This document shows, piece by piece, positions 37,443 through 47,809 of a DNA stretch of 64,000 bases. Location: assembly GCA_029262995.1 (NCBI GenBank), contig JAJCYH010000012.1, positions 1 to 64,000 on the forward strand, in the 5' to 3' direction. The stretch is from Saprospiraceae bacterium. Its GTDB lineage: Bacteria; Bacteroidota; Bacteroidia; Chitinophagales; Saprospiraceae. The position numbers and the translations under genes are program-made. The first letter of the stretch is position 1, and each line of letters starts with the position of its first letter. The notes under the pieces are model-generated. The model was given only the letters and a program-made list of their open reading frames with translations. It ran no database searches and had not been told where the DNA came from.

Positions 37443-37919
37443 TTAAGACTTGACCCAGTCCTTTCGTTTCTTATAAAACTTTGGATTCACGACCAACAAA
37501 CCAAAAGATTCACAGTCTTCTTTGGTTTGCACCGCATGATGAGCACCATGAGCTCTTAAGACGGCTCTAGAATATTTATTATCCAACTGCCTGAACCATT
37601 TGAATCTTTGGTGGATATATACATCATGAATCAGAAAATAAATCAAACCATAAATGGAAATACCAATACCGACAAACAGTAGTAGATGCATATTGGCATA
37701 AAAACTACCCAGCATATAACATAGAGCAGAAGGTATAGCGAAAACCAAAAAGAAACGATCGTTCTTCTCAAAAAACCCTGTTTTATGCATAGGGTCATGA
37801 TGATCTTCATGCCAAGACCAAAGCAGGCCGTGCATAATATACTTGTGAGCAAACCAAGCCACAAACTCCATAAAAATTACAGTTGCTATAACAACGCCTA
37901 TTTTTATCAAAATATCCAT
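37443..37919 (-). CDS. crtZ: Beta-carotene hydroxylase
   Basis: 158 aa, a membrane di-iron hydroxylase. The histidine clusters HKYIMH, HEDHH, HDVYIHQRF and HGAHH are all present, with three to four hydrophobic segments. It hydroxylates the beta-ionone rings of beta-carotene to give cryptoxanthin and zeaxanthin. Other carotenoid genes are not in the window. Confidence 0.93.
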   Translation of the reverse strand: MDILIKIGVVIATVIFMEFVAWFAHKYIMHGLLWSWHEDHHDPMHKTGFFEKNDRFFLVFAIPSALCYMLGSFYANMHLLLFVGIGISIYGLIYFLIHDVYIHQRFKWFRQLDNKYSRAVLRAHGAHHAVQTKEDCESFGLLVVNPKFYKKRKDWVKS

Positions 37920-37950
37920 AATTCAAATTTCTAATCTCCTAAATAGGAGA

Positions 37951-37958
37951 CAAATATA
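37951..37958 (-). promoter_or_regulatory. -7 promoter element for crtZ
   Basis: Minus-strand TATATTTG, 31 bp before the start codon. A small hairpin (CTCCTA/TAGGAG, 37937-37950) lies in the leader between them. Confidence 0.45.
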
Positions 37959-37970
37959 GAGTAGAAAAGT

Positions 37971-40900
37971 TTAGTCTAAGGTAATCCTTTTGGTACTTTG
38001 ATCGAATTTTTGCCTAATGATATCTAATTCAATGAAAAATGAGGTGCCTAGATCTTCTTGCGATTTGAAATACAATCTACCATTCATGGACTCAATCATG
38101 TTTAAGGCAATAGCCAATCCAAGTCCAGAGCCTGAATCCTTGGTTGTAAATTTGGGTTGAAATACCTTCTCATACATATTCAATGGAATGCCAGCACCAT
38201 TGTCTTTAACCTCAATAATCGCCTTGTTGTTTTCTTTGAGGTACAGTTTTAGAAATATGATTCCTTTCCTTGATTTAGGAATGCTTTCAATAGCATTTTT
38301 TACGAGGTTGTTTAGAATTCGAATCAGTTGATTTTTATCGGCATAAACATGGATAGGATCTATAGGTTCCGATAATTTAATCTCCATATCGTCTCTTTTT
38401 CTAAATAGATTATGCACCAATTCTACGACGGTATTCAATTCTATTTTCTCATTTGCAGAGTGTGGTAATTCTGCGAAATTGCTAAAGGAGTCAGCAATCT
38501 GGGTAAGATTTTCTACTTGCTCCAGTAAAGTTTTAGCAATTTTATTCGAGATCTCGGTAGCTTTTTCTGGGTTTTGCTTAATGGCCTTACTCAAATGTTG
38601 GATATACATTTTCATAGGCGTAAGCGGATTCTTTATTTCGTGAGCTACTTGTTTGGCCATTTCTCTCCAGGCATTGTCTCTTTCGGTTTTTGCTAATAAT
38701 TTAACACTGTTTTCAAGCTCTTTTACCATGTTGTTGTAATTGCTAATTAGCTTACCAACTTCATCCTCACGATCCCAGGATATTAGCTCATTTTGTTTGC
38801 CTAGTTTCAAGGCCGATAATTTCTGATTTAATAAAGACAATGGCTTGGTTATAGATTTTGCAATAAATATTGCCAATACACTAGCGATTAGAAAGAGGAA
38901 CACATAGACATTAAAAATTGAACCCAGAAAATCATACACATTAAACCCTTTTACAGAACGTGAGGCTTCTTTGATTTCAACGTAACCAAGTAGACTATTT
39001 CCATATCTGAAAGGCAGGTAGCTAATATATTCTTCTGAATTCAGATGACTTGAGAATGCTCTTGTATTTGGGTGGTTTTGGAAATAGGCGAACGCAAAAT
39101 AGCTTGAGTGTATTTTTGGAATTTTAAGGTTTATAAAATTAAGTTTGACATCATGCGTTTTTTCAAGAATATCTTGATAGTTCTCCGCAATTGCAAAGGC
39201 TTCCGATCCAGTCTCTGCTACCCTGATTTTTGATTTAATATCTTTGGAAACCGTCTCAATTTTTTCAGAAAGAAATTGACTGTTTTTGGAGTTTATAAAG
39301 CTTTTAAGAAAGGAAGACGTGACTACTGCTATAAGGATAAAGGAAAGTAAAATGACGAGAATTAATGCGGTTTGGATTCTTGAATTTAAGCTTTCAAACT
39401 GACTTAAATGCAATGGCCATTGCTGGGGAAATATATTGAAATACTTGCTTGCCATTCCCAACAGTATGAACATTGCAATTATGCTGGTAAATAGAAATGA
39501 AAATAAGGCGATTGGCTTCACAAGGCTTTCAAATCTCTTTACTGAAAATGCAATTTCATTGTCATTGTTGCGATAACGTATAAAGGTTTTTGAGTTAATG
39601 GTTTTTGTATTGCCTGTCATCGACTTTAGAAATGCAATTTCTTCTTGATCAGGATTATAGGAGAAATTGATAATATTATTATTCTTTATAACCAACAGTG
39701 GGAATTTGTCAATTTGATCTTCTTTGATAACAACACCAGCATAAATTTCAAGGCCGTCAGGAGAAGAACGCTTTGTCCATAGGGCATTTCTGAAATGATC
39801 ATAAATATACCCTTCATTTAGGATGATGCATTGTTCAATTCCGGGAAATGAATTAAATAATGATTCTCCATTTTTTCTAATTACATCAAAAACGACTTTG
39901 GTGGAACCGTACTTTTGATCGATAAAATATTGAATATCTTCTTTATGGTATTGTGCCTCTTCGGGCAAAACCATTAACTCGGTTATATTTTCAACTATGC
40001 TGTCCAGAACGGTTGATTGGATGAGCTTATTGATTTCGGAATTGCCTACATCTTTATAGATATTTTCAAGGAAATCCTGTCTTTGTCTGATCTGTTTCTG
40101 AATATCGTAATTAAAGAATAATGCCGATAGGTACATGCCAAAAAATATACCCCACCAGATAACCCAGGTGACAGACTTTTGCTTTATATCAATGAAAAGA
40201 TCTATGAGAATGAGATAGCAACTTAGGAAAAGTGCTAAATAGACAGCCTGTATCTCAAGATTGAATAAATAAGCTTCGAGAGTACATACAATAATTAAAA
40301 GGATAAATATTAGATAGAGGAGAGAACGCTTTAAATTCTTTTTGACAAATTGCACAAGACTTATGCTGTAAATGAATATACCACTCAATGCAAGAATGAG
40401 AGCCAGAAAGATGCTTATTTCTGGTAGATTTATTGTCGAAATGTCATTGATGGTAATGTTAAAACTTTCGGACAGAGCAACATACTGAACCAGTCTAATA
40501 TGAGAGCATAAGAGCAAGCTCAACAAAACACAATGGCTAATTAAATAAGTGTATTTATTTTTTTGATTTTCACTATATCCGATACCTTTTGAGACTCCCA
40601 GTAATACACAAAATGCCATAAACATATCTATGGACAATAATAAACTGCTATAATCAATAAACTCAAATAAGTCAATGCTCAAACTAGAGTGTGTAAACCT
40701 ATCTTGCCAGGTATTGAAAAAGGTTAGTAAAATACGCCCCAAAAGGAGTAAAGCATATAACCAGATTTTATTGATTGCAAATATTTGCCAGATCAGAACA
40801 AAGATACTTAATAGGTAAGCTATGATCAATAGGTTATTAACCCTGTAGGAACGATAGGGACTGCTTGCTTCAATGGCATTATCATTCCATAATACCTGGG

Positions 40901-41357
40901 AGCTATCACTTACTTCTGAAAGTACCAACTCATGTTCAATGCCATAATTGGTGTAAATCTCATCTTTAAGATGACCGTTATGATCAAAAAATTCAAGACA
41001 TATCTGAATCTTATAATCGGCTTTTTTAAAGCTCTTGCAATTGGGATAATCTTTTTTATTATAAGCCCAAAACAGATACCTTTCATTATCTTTTACAAGT
41101 ACAGTGACACCATCTCTTTTTAGAGACTCCTCTGCATCTTTTATTAAACTTAAATCCGATTTACTTAGCTTGTCCCCTTCAAGGAGGGAAAGGAATGCAT
41201 CATTAAAATATTGATTTCTATAGCTAACAAAGCCTTGGTCAGCAATTTCAACCAGCTTACCAATAGAGTCTTTAGCCGGGCTGCTTTTAAATGTCCAAAG
41301 GTCAAGTAATGCAACCAGAAAAAAACAGGATAGAGATATGTAAAAAGCCTTGGTCAT
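37971..41357 (-). CDS. NtrY-like sensor histidine kinase
   Basis: 1128 aa. The N-terminal half has a signal-anchor helix, a periplasmic segment, then a cluster of about seven membrane helices (residues about 170-410) and a second extracytoplasmic domain. HAMP lies at about 835-890. The phosphorylated histidine is in MAKQVAHEIKNPLTPMKMY (about residue 905), the N box is ILNNLVKNAIESIP, and the G boxes are EVKDNGAGIP and TTKDSGSGLGLAIAL. The KNPLTP H-box is typical of the NtrY group. No response regulator is adjacent; the NtrC-family regulator at 60.1 kb is a candidate partner. Confidence 0.9.
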   Translation of the reverse strand: MTKAFYISLSCFFLVALLDLWTFKSSPAKDSIGKLVEIADQGFVSYRNQYFNDAFLSLLEGDKLSKSDLSLIKDAEESLKRDGVTVLVKDNERYLFWAYNKKDYPNCKSFKKADYKIQICLEFFDHNGHLKDEIYTNYGIEHELVLSEVSDSSQVLWNDNAIEASSPYRSYRVNNLLIIAYLLSIFVLIWQIFAINKIWLYALLLLGRILLTFFNTWQDRFTHSSLSIDLFEFIDYSSLLLSIDMFMAFCVLLGVSKGIGYSENQKNKYTYLISHCVLLSLLLCSHIRLVQYVALSESFNITINDISTINLPEISIFLALILALSGIFIYSISLVQFVKKNLKRSLLYLIFILLIIVCTLEAYLFNLEIQAVYLALFLSCYLILIDLFIDIKQKSVTWVIWWGIFFGMYLSALFFNYDIQKQIRQRQDFLENIYKDVGNSEINKLIQSTVLDSIVENITELMVLPEEAQYHKEDIQYFIDQKYGSTKVVFDVIRKNGESLFNSFPGIEQCIILNEGYIYDHFRNALWTKRSSPDGLEIYAGVVIKEDQIDKFPLLVIKNNNIINFSYNPDQEEIAFLKSMTGNTKTINSKTFIRYRNNDNEIAFSVKRFESLVKPIALFSFLFTSIIAMFILLGMASKYFNIFPQQWPLHLSQFESLNSRIQTALILVILLSFILIAVVTSSFLKSFINSKNSQFLSEKIETVSKDIKSKIRVAETGSEAFAIAENYQDILEKTHDVKLNFINLKIPKIHSSYFAFAYFQNHPNTRAFSSHLNSEEYISYLPFRYGNSLLGYVEIKEASRSVKGFNVYDFLGSIFNVYVFLFLIASVLAIFIAKSITKPLSLLNQKLSALKLGKQNELISWDREDEVGKLISNYNNMVKELENSVKLLAKTERDNAWREMAKQVAHEIKNPLTPMKMYIQHLSKAIKQNPEKATEISNKIAKTLLEQVENLTQIADSFSNFAELPHSANEKIELNTVVELVHNLFRKRDDMEIKLSEPIDPIHVYADKNQLIRILNNLVKNAIESIPKSRKGIIFLKLYLKENNKAIIEVKDNGAGIPLNMYEKVFQPKFTTKDSGSGLGLAIALNMIESMNGRLYFKSQEDLGTSFFIELDIIRQKFDQSTKRITLD

Positions 41358-41465
41358 CAGCTATAAGATCATAAGAATATGCAATTTACATATTATATTT
41401 TACTTTAATATGATTCTTATGGATACTATTAATCTTAAGTACTAACATTTTGTCTTGAAAGACAC

Positions 41466-41473
41466 TAACTTTG
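41466..41473 (+). promoter_or_regulatory. -7 promoter element for rnpB
   Basis: TAACTTTG directly before the RNase P RNA 5' end. A -33 element is not clear. Confidence 0.5.
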
Positions 41474-41474
41474 T

Positions 41475-41853
41475 ATTGTTGCGCTCTATCGCTTCTTTAG
41501 GGAAGAGGAAAGTCCGGACAACGCAGAGCACCGCACCATCTAATAAATGGGCTGTAGGAAGCTGCAGACAGAAAGTGTCTCAGAAAATAACCGCCCTAAA
41601 GTGTAGCGTAAGCATCTGCTTTAGGGTAAGGGTGAAAATGTGAGGTAAGAGCTCACATCTGTAATTGGCAACTTTTATAGAGGACAAACCTTGCGGGTTG
41701 AAATGCCATGTAAACCCTGATTGATTTGACTTTTAGTCAAAACGATAAGGCTGCTCGTTTTATGAAATGTAAATTTCATTAGGGAGGGTAGGCAGAGTAG
41801 ATAAATGATAGAGGATCAACTTGTTGATTACAGAATCCGGCTTATAGCAACAT
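41475..41853 (+). ncRNA. rnpB: RNase P RNA, bacterial type A
   Basis: The catalytic RNA of RNase P, which matures tRNA 5' ends. The 5' conserved region GAGGAAAGTCCGGAC (41504-41518) pairs in P4 with the 3' conserved region ACAGAATCCGGCTTATAG (41830-41847). The P1 stem is TGTTGC (41477-41482) with GCAACA (41847-41852). Internal segments with TGCGGGTTGAAATGCCA and GGGAGGGTAGGCAGA are consistent with the family. A terminator follows. Confidence 0.95.
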
Positions 41854-41864
41854 TTTTTAAAAAA

Positions 41865-41892
41865 AGCCCTGTCACAATTGACAGGGCTTTTT
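41865..41892 (+). terminator. Bidirectional terminator between rnpB and porV
   Basis: Stem AGCCCTGTCA (41865-41874) with TGACAGGGCT (41879-41888), CAAT loop, with an A run before and T run after; it can end rnpB rightward and porV leftward. Confidence 0.88.
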
Positions 41893-41916
41893 CTATTAAT
41901 TGGAAGCTTAATAATC

Positions 41917-43164
41917 TTAATTCGAAGATTCGTAATCTCCGGTTAAAGCTTCAAAGTCAAATTGAAGCGTAAATCTTAGTGTATTATCTAGCGGATTCCT
42001 CCTGTTGTTGGTAGGTACCAAATAAGATATATCAATAGCAAATACATTATATTTTAAACCGGCGCCAACAGTAAGAAACTGTCTGTCCCCTTTGATTGGA
42101 TGTTCGTAATAGTATCCAGTTCTTACGGCAAATTGCTTGGAATACCAGTATTCTACACCAAAGGAAATGTTCCATTCTTTCATTTCTTCACTAAAACCAC
42201 CTTGAGCATCACTGAATGAACCTACAAGTGCTCCAAATGTAGATTGCTCTTTATAATCTGGCTCTCCATTATTGTTCTTATCGTAATCAGGATTCGGGAT
42301 AACATTACCATTTTCATCAAATAAATTTGGTGATTGTGGTGAAGGAACCATAAGCTTGTTCATGTCCAAATGAAAAGAAACGCTATTATAATCATCAAGA
42401 TTCAGTAGAAGACCCGCTCCTAAACCAAGATTGGCAGGAAGAAAATCTCTAAACTCTGATCTTGTGTACGTTACTTTCGATCCAATATTGCTTAATGATC
42501 CAGCAAAAGTCCATTGGCTTCCATATGCTGTAAGATTTCCTGGCTTTATGTAAGTAAATGAAATATCAGCAGCAAAAGCATTAGCTGAAGAAATTGGAAT
42601 GCCACTTACTTGTTGACCAGAAGCCAAATTTGAATAGATGTATTTTGCCGATAATCCAGCAGAGAAATTTTCAGATAATTTCCTGTTATAGGAAACCGCA
42701 AATTCTAGTTCTCTAGGCTTACCAGTACCTGAAGGGTTACCGTCAAAGTCAGTAAAGTTAATTTCTCCCAAAGAAAAGAACCTAAGTCCGAACCCTAGTG
42801 TCTGCAATTCATCTACTTTTTTATAGCCTGACAAGTAGGTTAGATAGACGTCCTGAAGACCAAGATTTCTTAACCATGGCGTATAAGTAGCAGCAAAGCT
42901 CATGTCTTTGTTGACAAAGGCCAGCTTGCTCGAATTATAATGCAAGGAATTGGGATCTGCAGAGCTGGTCAAACCAGTATCTCCCATTGCTCCTCCTCTT
43001 GCATCAGGGACAATTCTTAAAAACGGCATAGCCGAAAGAATTGCATTGGGAAGACACTGTCCGTTGGCATCAATTACGCATCTTTTAATGGGATCGTATT
43101 GTGCATTCATCTGTAAAGTAGCCACAAAGAAGATGGCAAATAAAATTGAAATTGATCGTTTCAT
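41917..43164 (-). CDS. porV: T9SS outer membrane protein PorV
   Basis: 415 aa. Signal peptide (1-21), then a FadL-like barrel. The start of the mature part (AILSAMPFLRIVPDARGGAM, then GDTGLTSSADPNSLHYN) is highly typical. PorV is the shuttle and anchor of the attachment complex that carries C-terminal-domain cargo from the translocon to the PorU sortase. It is encoded directly after porU, with its own TAnnTTTG-like element (minus strand, 43192-43185). Confidence 0.95.
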   Translation of the reverse strand: MKRSISILFAIFFVATLQMNAQYDPIKRCVIDANGQCLPNAILSAMPFLRIVPDARGGAMGDTGLTSSADPNSLHYNSSKLAFVNKDMSFAATYTPWLRNLGLQDVYLTYLSGYKKVDELQTLGFGLRFFSLGEINFTDFDGNPSGTGKPRELEFAVSYNRKLSENFSAGLSAKYIYSNLASGQQVSGIPISSANAFAADISFTYIKPGNLTAYGSQWTFAGSLSNIGSKVTYTRSEFRDFLPANLGLGAGLLLNLDDYNSVSFHLDMNKLMVPSPQSPNLFDENGNVIPNPDYDKNNNGEPDYKEQSTFGALVGSFSDAQGGFSEEMKEWNISFGVEYWYSKQFAVRTGYYYEHPIKGDRQFLTVGAGLKYNVFAIDISYLVPTNNRRNPLDNTLRFTLQFDFEALTGDYESSN

Positions 43165-43202
43165 AGTTTATTTAGAATATGGGGCAAAAATAGTATTATA
43201 TA

Positions 43203-46200
43203 TTATCTTACAATCACAAGTTTCTCAAAATCACTCTCTCGACGCTGATTAAACTCCTTAGAGGATATTTTTATTTTGTAGAAATAGATTCCTTCTGCAA
43301 ATTTTTGACTTGAATAGCTATTCCCGTTCCAAGGAGTTGTTACAATTGTCGAGCCAAAAGAAAACTGACTGTTTTTTATTGTTTCTACCAAAGCACCAGT
43401 CGAATTGTAGATTTCAATCTCATAATCGATATTGGTATTGATAAGGTCATGCTCAAAACTAAATGTTGTTCCTTCATCCCTGTGGAAGGGATTGGGAAAG
43501 TTTTTTATATTATTAATAAATCCTTCATCCCCGTCAACCACAATAAAGCTTGAAGATTCAAACGATGAATTGTTCAAAATATCCCAAGCCTTTATGGTAA
43601 TCGTATGGTTTCCAGGATCTAGATTGGATAAATTATAATTCACAGTGCCCTTACCAATAGCATCTGATGTCGGCGTATAGAATTCATTTAAAACAATAGG
43701 GTTGTTGCTGTTGCCATCTATGATTGCTGTTATATCATGACCGATACTTGTACTGCTCAGGCTTATACCATTGTCATCTTCTAAATCTACGATGAGAATA
43801 GAATTACTTCCTACTTTTCCACCTTCTATAAAGCTACGGTCATTTAAATAGATTGAGATATCAGGTCCCTCATTGTCTGATATTGATTGTCCGGATGTAC
43901 CTCCAATAATGATATTGTCAAAAGCACCACCTGCATCAGCATCCACACCATTTGAGGCGTAGAAATTTAAAAATCCTTTGCCATAATCAAAATTGATGTC
44001 TTTTGGTAGTATAAATTCAATCTCAAACCTACCATTTCGAACAGACGCGCTGCCTTTGTATAATATGTTTTTTCTTGAGTTAAACTCAAAAGTTCTTCCT
44101 ATACCATCATTATCCAGTGTTTTTAATTTGCTGGTCTTGTCAAATACGCTAAGAGATACAGTGCCATTAAAATCATTAATTATGTTATCAGAAAAATCTG
44201 ATATAATCCCTGAGAGCTTAGTTTTTTGGAGTGCACCTATTGTGTCTATCCTTCCAGTGTCAATAGGCATATCATTGAATTGATTGACAATGACCTTGTA
44301 CCTTGGTAAAGCTATTGTCTGTGCAGGATCTCCAAATAACATAAATTTTCTTGTATTACTTGAAATCGTATCACTGGAATTTGCATTTTGTGACATTCTG
44401 ATTATATCACCCAGTCTTAATCTATCGCCTTCGTTTCTTGTAAATATCTTCTTAAAAACTTCTTTTGTAATTCTTTCATTTTGTGATGAATAAACTGCTC
44501 TTACCGTTGAAAATAAAGCTATAGCACCTCCGATTGGATTTAAAAGTGCTAGTTCTCCAGCGGAAACGACGCTTGGTTCATCGAAACCTGTAAATGAGCA
44601 TGTGGCAGTAATAAGAACTGGCAGTTTGTCGAAGTTTTTCAAATTGATAATATCACCTACTTGAAATACTCTTTCCTGTGCCCAACCCTTGGGTCCACCA
44701 TGTCCTAAATAATTTAACACCAATTGACCTTTGAGCAAATTATCATTCAATGCACTATTTGCATCAGGGTATCTCGCTCCACCTGGTGTAGATTCCTGAT
44801 TAAAAGCATCAAAATAAACCTTTTGTTGAATTATTTCAGGATGATTTTCAGCTGTTAATTCAGCAATGCCATCCGCTTGTCTGACATGAGTGTTACTGTC
44901 CTCATCATCTGCAGCAAATCCTATCCTCATCCTCCAATCACCTAAAGCTGTTGGACTGATATCATAATTAATTATCTTATTAACAACGTTATTGGCTTCA
45001 GTTATGGTTTTACATGGGATTCTACCTACGCCGATGTCCAAAGCACCATCTAACGAATCCTCTCCTTCATTATTAGAGAGCAAAGCAAAGAAATCATCGG
45101 AAGGAAAAGCTTCAACCGGGTGTAGAGATTCATTTGTCTCATAGGTCGGAACAAAATTTTGATATTCTAATCCGTTAACCAATCCCCTATAATCATAGCT
45201 TGCATCTCCGAAAAGACACAGATATCTAAAATTAGGATCTCTCTCATAAATCATTTTTACAAAGTCTCGTACGGCAGTTGGGTCCTTTTTACCTCCACCA
45301 AATTCATTATAAATTTGATCTACATCAACTGTGACTGCTACTAATTTATCGTAATTGGTTCTATGTTCGGCCAGGTTAACTGCAGCAGTTTTAAAATCTT
45401 TATAATAAACAATGATCAGGTCGGCTCTATCGATACCATGAAGATTTTGATTTTCTATCTTTGATTCAAATTGTGCTTTATTTGTAATGCTTGATTTGTC
45501 AAAAGCGACAAATACTTTTACTTCACCCTCGGTTTCATATGCAAATTTGATAGAGCTTCCATTCTGCTCAGGCGTAATTTCAAATACATTATTTTGTTTG
45601 GTGATATTCCAAATGCTTAAATTTTGATTGCTTGTAATATCAAATCCAAAGTTGGTTTGTTGTCTAGAGTCTCTTCTGAAAAGATACATTTCTTGTCCAG
45701 AATAATTCAGGTTTTCAATTGAGATCATCTGGATATAATCCAACCATGCCTCGCTGTTACTTGTTTTTGGAAGATATCGTATACTAACATTAGGTTGAGT
45801 ACTGTTTAAATCAATAGATTCTTTAAGGAAACCTATTCTTGCATATACTGCTTCAATATCACCTGTATTGGTTGGTGAAATCGATCTTAAAAATGATTCA
45901 CCGTCGACAGTAACTTCATAATTTGCACTTTGTAGCGATCGGGAAGCAAACCTGACTTCTAATTCAGTAATGGAGCCTGGTCTTAGATTTAAGAATGTAA
46001 AGTCCTTGTCAAAAGTCTGCAAAGGATTGTTGGCGAAGCTTTCTCCAAACCATCTTTTGCCAGATCCTTGTGTGCTACCAAAATTTCCCAATAAGTTTAA
46101 CCTATCGACTTCATGCCTTCTGATGCTTTCAGTGTAGTCAGAATATTCATTTGCGGAAATGGATTTATTGGTAGCGATTCTCTTTCCAGGATTGTTTTCA

Positions 46201-46631
46201 ACTTTTAGAAAGAAAAAATTTTTAAGATCGTAAATGTTTTTTTCAAAAAGAGCCAGTTGATTTTTTACGACAAAACGATCAGCACCTTCAAGGTAGATTA
46301 ATATATAATCTCCAGGATCAAATGAGTTATCTTCCTCTCCTTTAATGTAAATTGAAATTTCAGAAAGGTCATCGATGCGTTCTTCAGCAATGATTTGTGG
46401 TACAAGTCCACCATGTTGACTATAGATATGAATGTTTTTGGGATTGATATTGGATATGTCCAAATCCGAAATTGAACTTAATTGTTCATAATCTATTTTA
46501 TAAATACCTGTATTTTTGACACTAAATTTAAAAATGTCACCTTCAGACAATACAGAGGATTCAAGGTTTTGAGCAAAAATTGTATCATTGAATGATAAAA
46601 GCAAGATCAGCGCAAAAAGGTATTTAGTCAT
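43203..46631 (-). CDS. porU: T9SS sortase PorU
   Basis: 1142 aa from ATG 46631, which gives a proper signal peptide (MTKYLFALILLLSFNDTIFAQ minus the final A-Q cut). The frame is open further to a TTG but the extra residues are not a signal. The C25 gingipain-type peptidase core has LVLNYLGHGGPKGWAQE (catalytic His) and LPVLITATCSFTGFD (catalytic Cys). The C-terminus resembles a sorting domain (FPNPFHRDEGTTFSFE, then FAEGIYFYKIKISS). PorU cleaves cargo C-terminal domains at the cell surface and attaches them to LPS. Confidence 0.95.
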   Translation of the reverse strand: MTKYLFALILLLSFNDTIFAQNLESSVLSEGDIFKFSVKNTGIYKIDYEQLSSISDLDISNINPKNIHIYSQHGGLVPQIIAEERIDDLSEISIYIKGEEDNSFDPGDYILIYLEGADRFVVKNQLALFEKNIYDLKNFFFLKVENNPGKRIATNKSISANEYSDYTESIRRHEVDRLNLLGNFGSTQGSGKRWFGESFANNPLQTFDKDFTFLNLRPGSITELEVRFASRSLQSANYEVTVDGESFLRSISPTNTGDIEAVYARIGFLKESIDLNSTQPNVSIRYLPKTSNSEAWLDYIQMISIENLNYSGQEMYLFRRDSRQQTNFGFDITSNQNLSIWNITKQNNVFEITPEQNGSSIKFAYETEGEVKVFVAFDKSSITNKAQFESKIENQNLHGIDRADLIIVYYKDFKTAAVNLAEHRTNYDKLVAVTVDVDQIYNEFGGGKKDPTAVRDFVKMIYERDPNFRYLCLFGDASYDYRGLVNGLEYQNFVPTYETNESLHPVEAFPSDDFFALLSNNEGEDSLDGALDIGVGRIPCKTITEANNVVNKIINYDISPTALGDWRMRIGFAADDEDSNTHVRQADGIAELTAENHPEIIQQKVYFDAFNQESTPGGARYPDANSALNDNLLKGQLVLNYLGHGGPKGWAQERVFQVGDIINLKNFDKLPVLITATCSFTGFDEPSVVSAGELALLNPIGGAIALFSTVRAVYSSQNERITKEVFKKIFTRNEGDRLRLGDIIRMSQNANSSDTISSNTRKFMLFGDPAQTIALPRYKVIVNQFNDMPIDTGRIDTIGALQKTKLSGIISDFSDNIINDFNGTVSLSVFDKTSKLKTLDNDGIGRTFEFNSRKNILYKGSASVRNGRFEIEFILPKDINFDYGKGFLNFYASNGVDADAGGAFDNIIIGGTSGQSISDNEGPDISIYLNDRSFIEGGKVGSNSILIVDLEDDNGISLSSTSIGHDITAIIDGNSNNPIVLNEFYTPTSDAIGKGTVNYNLSNLDPGNHTITIKAWDILNNSSFESSSFIVVDGDEGFINNIKNFPNPFHRDEGTTFSFEHDLINTNIDYEIEIYNSTGALVETIKNSQFSFGSTIVTTPWNGNSYSSQKFAEGIYFYKIKISSKEFNQRRESDFEKLVIVR

Positions 46632-46707
46632 TGGTATTTTTTCAACAAAATTAATTAGTATTTGAAACGTTAATATAATCCACGTATTGTGATTCAAGCA
46701 AAATCAC

Positions 46708-47757
46708 ATGCAATTATTCATAAGGTACATGCAAAGAAGACATATTGTTTTAAATTTCATCATCTTTTTACTAATGGTCTTTGTCGGCAAAAGCGATATT
46801 ATAGGTCAGGATTTGATATTTAGTCAATACTACAACGCACCTATACACATCAACCCTGCTTTTGCTGGTTTAAAGGCCTATCCAAGTTTTACGATCAATT
46901 ATAGGAACCAGTGGCCTTCGATAAATAATGCCTATCAGACCTATGCATTTACTTATGATCAATATTTCAAAGACTTCAACAGTGGTGTAGGCTTGATATT
47001 ATTAACAGATGATCAAGGAGACGGCATATTAAAAACCACACAGATTGGAGGTATTTATAGTTATAATGTCAGGTTTGAAGATGATTGGCAAATGAGATTT
47101 GGCGTTCAGGCAAGCTATATACAAAATCGATTGGATTGGGATAAGTTGATATTTTTTGATCAAATTGATATTGAAACAGGACCATTTGACTCTGCAGGAC
47201 TACCTTTTCCCACTGGTGAAGTTAGGCCAGCTTCTTTAAATAATGGTTTTTTAGATGTTTCTTTTGGAATGCTATTGTTTAATCCTGATTACTATGTTGG
47301 CTTTAGCCTAGACCATATAAATTCTGCTTATAATGGCTTTTTACAAGATAATGAAGATGGTTCTAGACAAGGATTGCCAGTATTATTTTCTGTAAATGCG
47401 GGTACACAAATAATTATTTCTGAAGACAATAAGGGAAATCCTAGTACGTTTATATCTCCAAATGTTATATTTGCACACCAAAGTGGTTTTACACAGGTAA
47501 ATGCTGGGGCTTATTTACAGTATGACAGTGTTTTTGGAGGCGCGTGGATAAGGCATACTATAGATAATATCGATGCTTTCATTTTTTCTTTTGGGGTAAA
47601 CGTCAAAAATTTGAAAATAGGCTATAGTTTTGATTTAACTTCTTCTAACTTGGGGATTCAAACTGGAGGAAGTCATGAAATAGCTATTTCTACGAGTTTG
47701 AAAGCATTGGAAAAGAAAGAATCAAAATACAACGATTGTTTTGGTTTATTCCGTTAA
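46708..47757 (+). CDS. PorP/SprF family T9SS outer membrane protein
   Basis: 349 aa. A signal peptide (about residues 10-33) precedes DLIFSQYYNAPIHINPAFAG, the diagnostic start of the family, followed by a beta-barrel with NYRNQWPSINNAYQTYAFTY. PorP/SprF proteins work with PorE or bind specific substrate classes such as SprB. It diverges from porU with 76 bp between starts and runs toward gldJ. Confidence 0.92.
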   Translation: MQLFIRYMQRRHIVLNFIIFLLMVFVGKSDIIGQDLIFSQYYNAPIHINPAFAGLKAYPSFTINYRNQWPSINNAYQTYAFTYDQYFKDFNSGVGLILLTDDQGDGILKTTQIGGIYSYNVRFEDDWQMRFGVQASYIQNRLDWDKLIFFDQIDIETGPFDSAGLPFPTGEVRPASLNNGFLDVSFGMLLFNPDYYVGFSLDHINSAYNGFLQDNEDGSRQGLPVLFSVNAGTQIIISEDNKGNPSTFISPNVIFAHQSGFTQVNAGAYLQYDSVFGGAWIRHTIDNIDAFIFSFGVNVKNLKIGYSFDLTSSNLGIQTGGSHEIAISTSLKALEKKESKYNDCFGLFR

Positions 47758-47809
47758 TTTACGGAACTGTTTTTGTATAGATATATTATAAAATAAATCA
47801 GTTATCATA

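Noticed and set aside
41455-41643. 62-codon ORF in the RNase P RNA
   Set aside because: It lies inside rnpB, whose conserved core is unambiguous.
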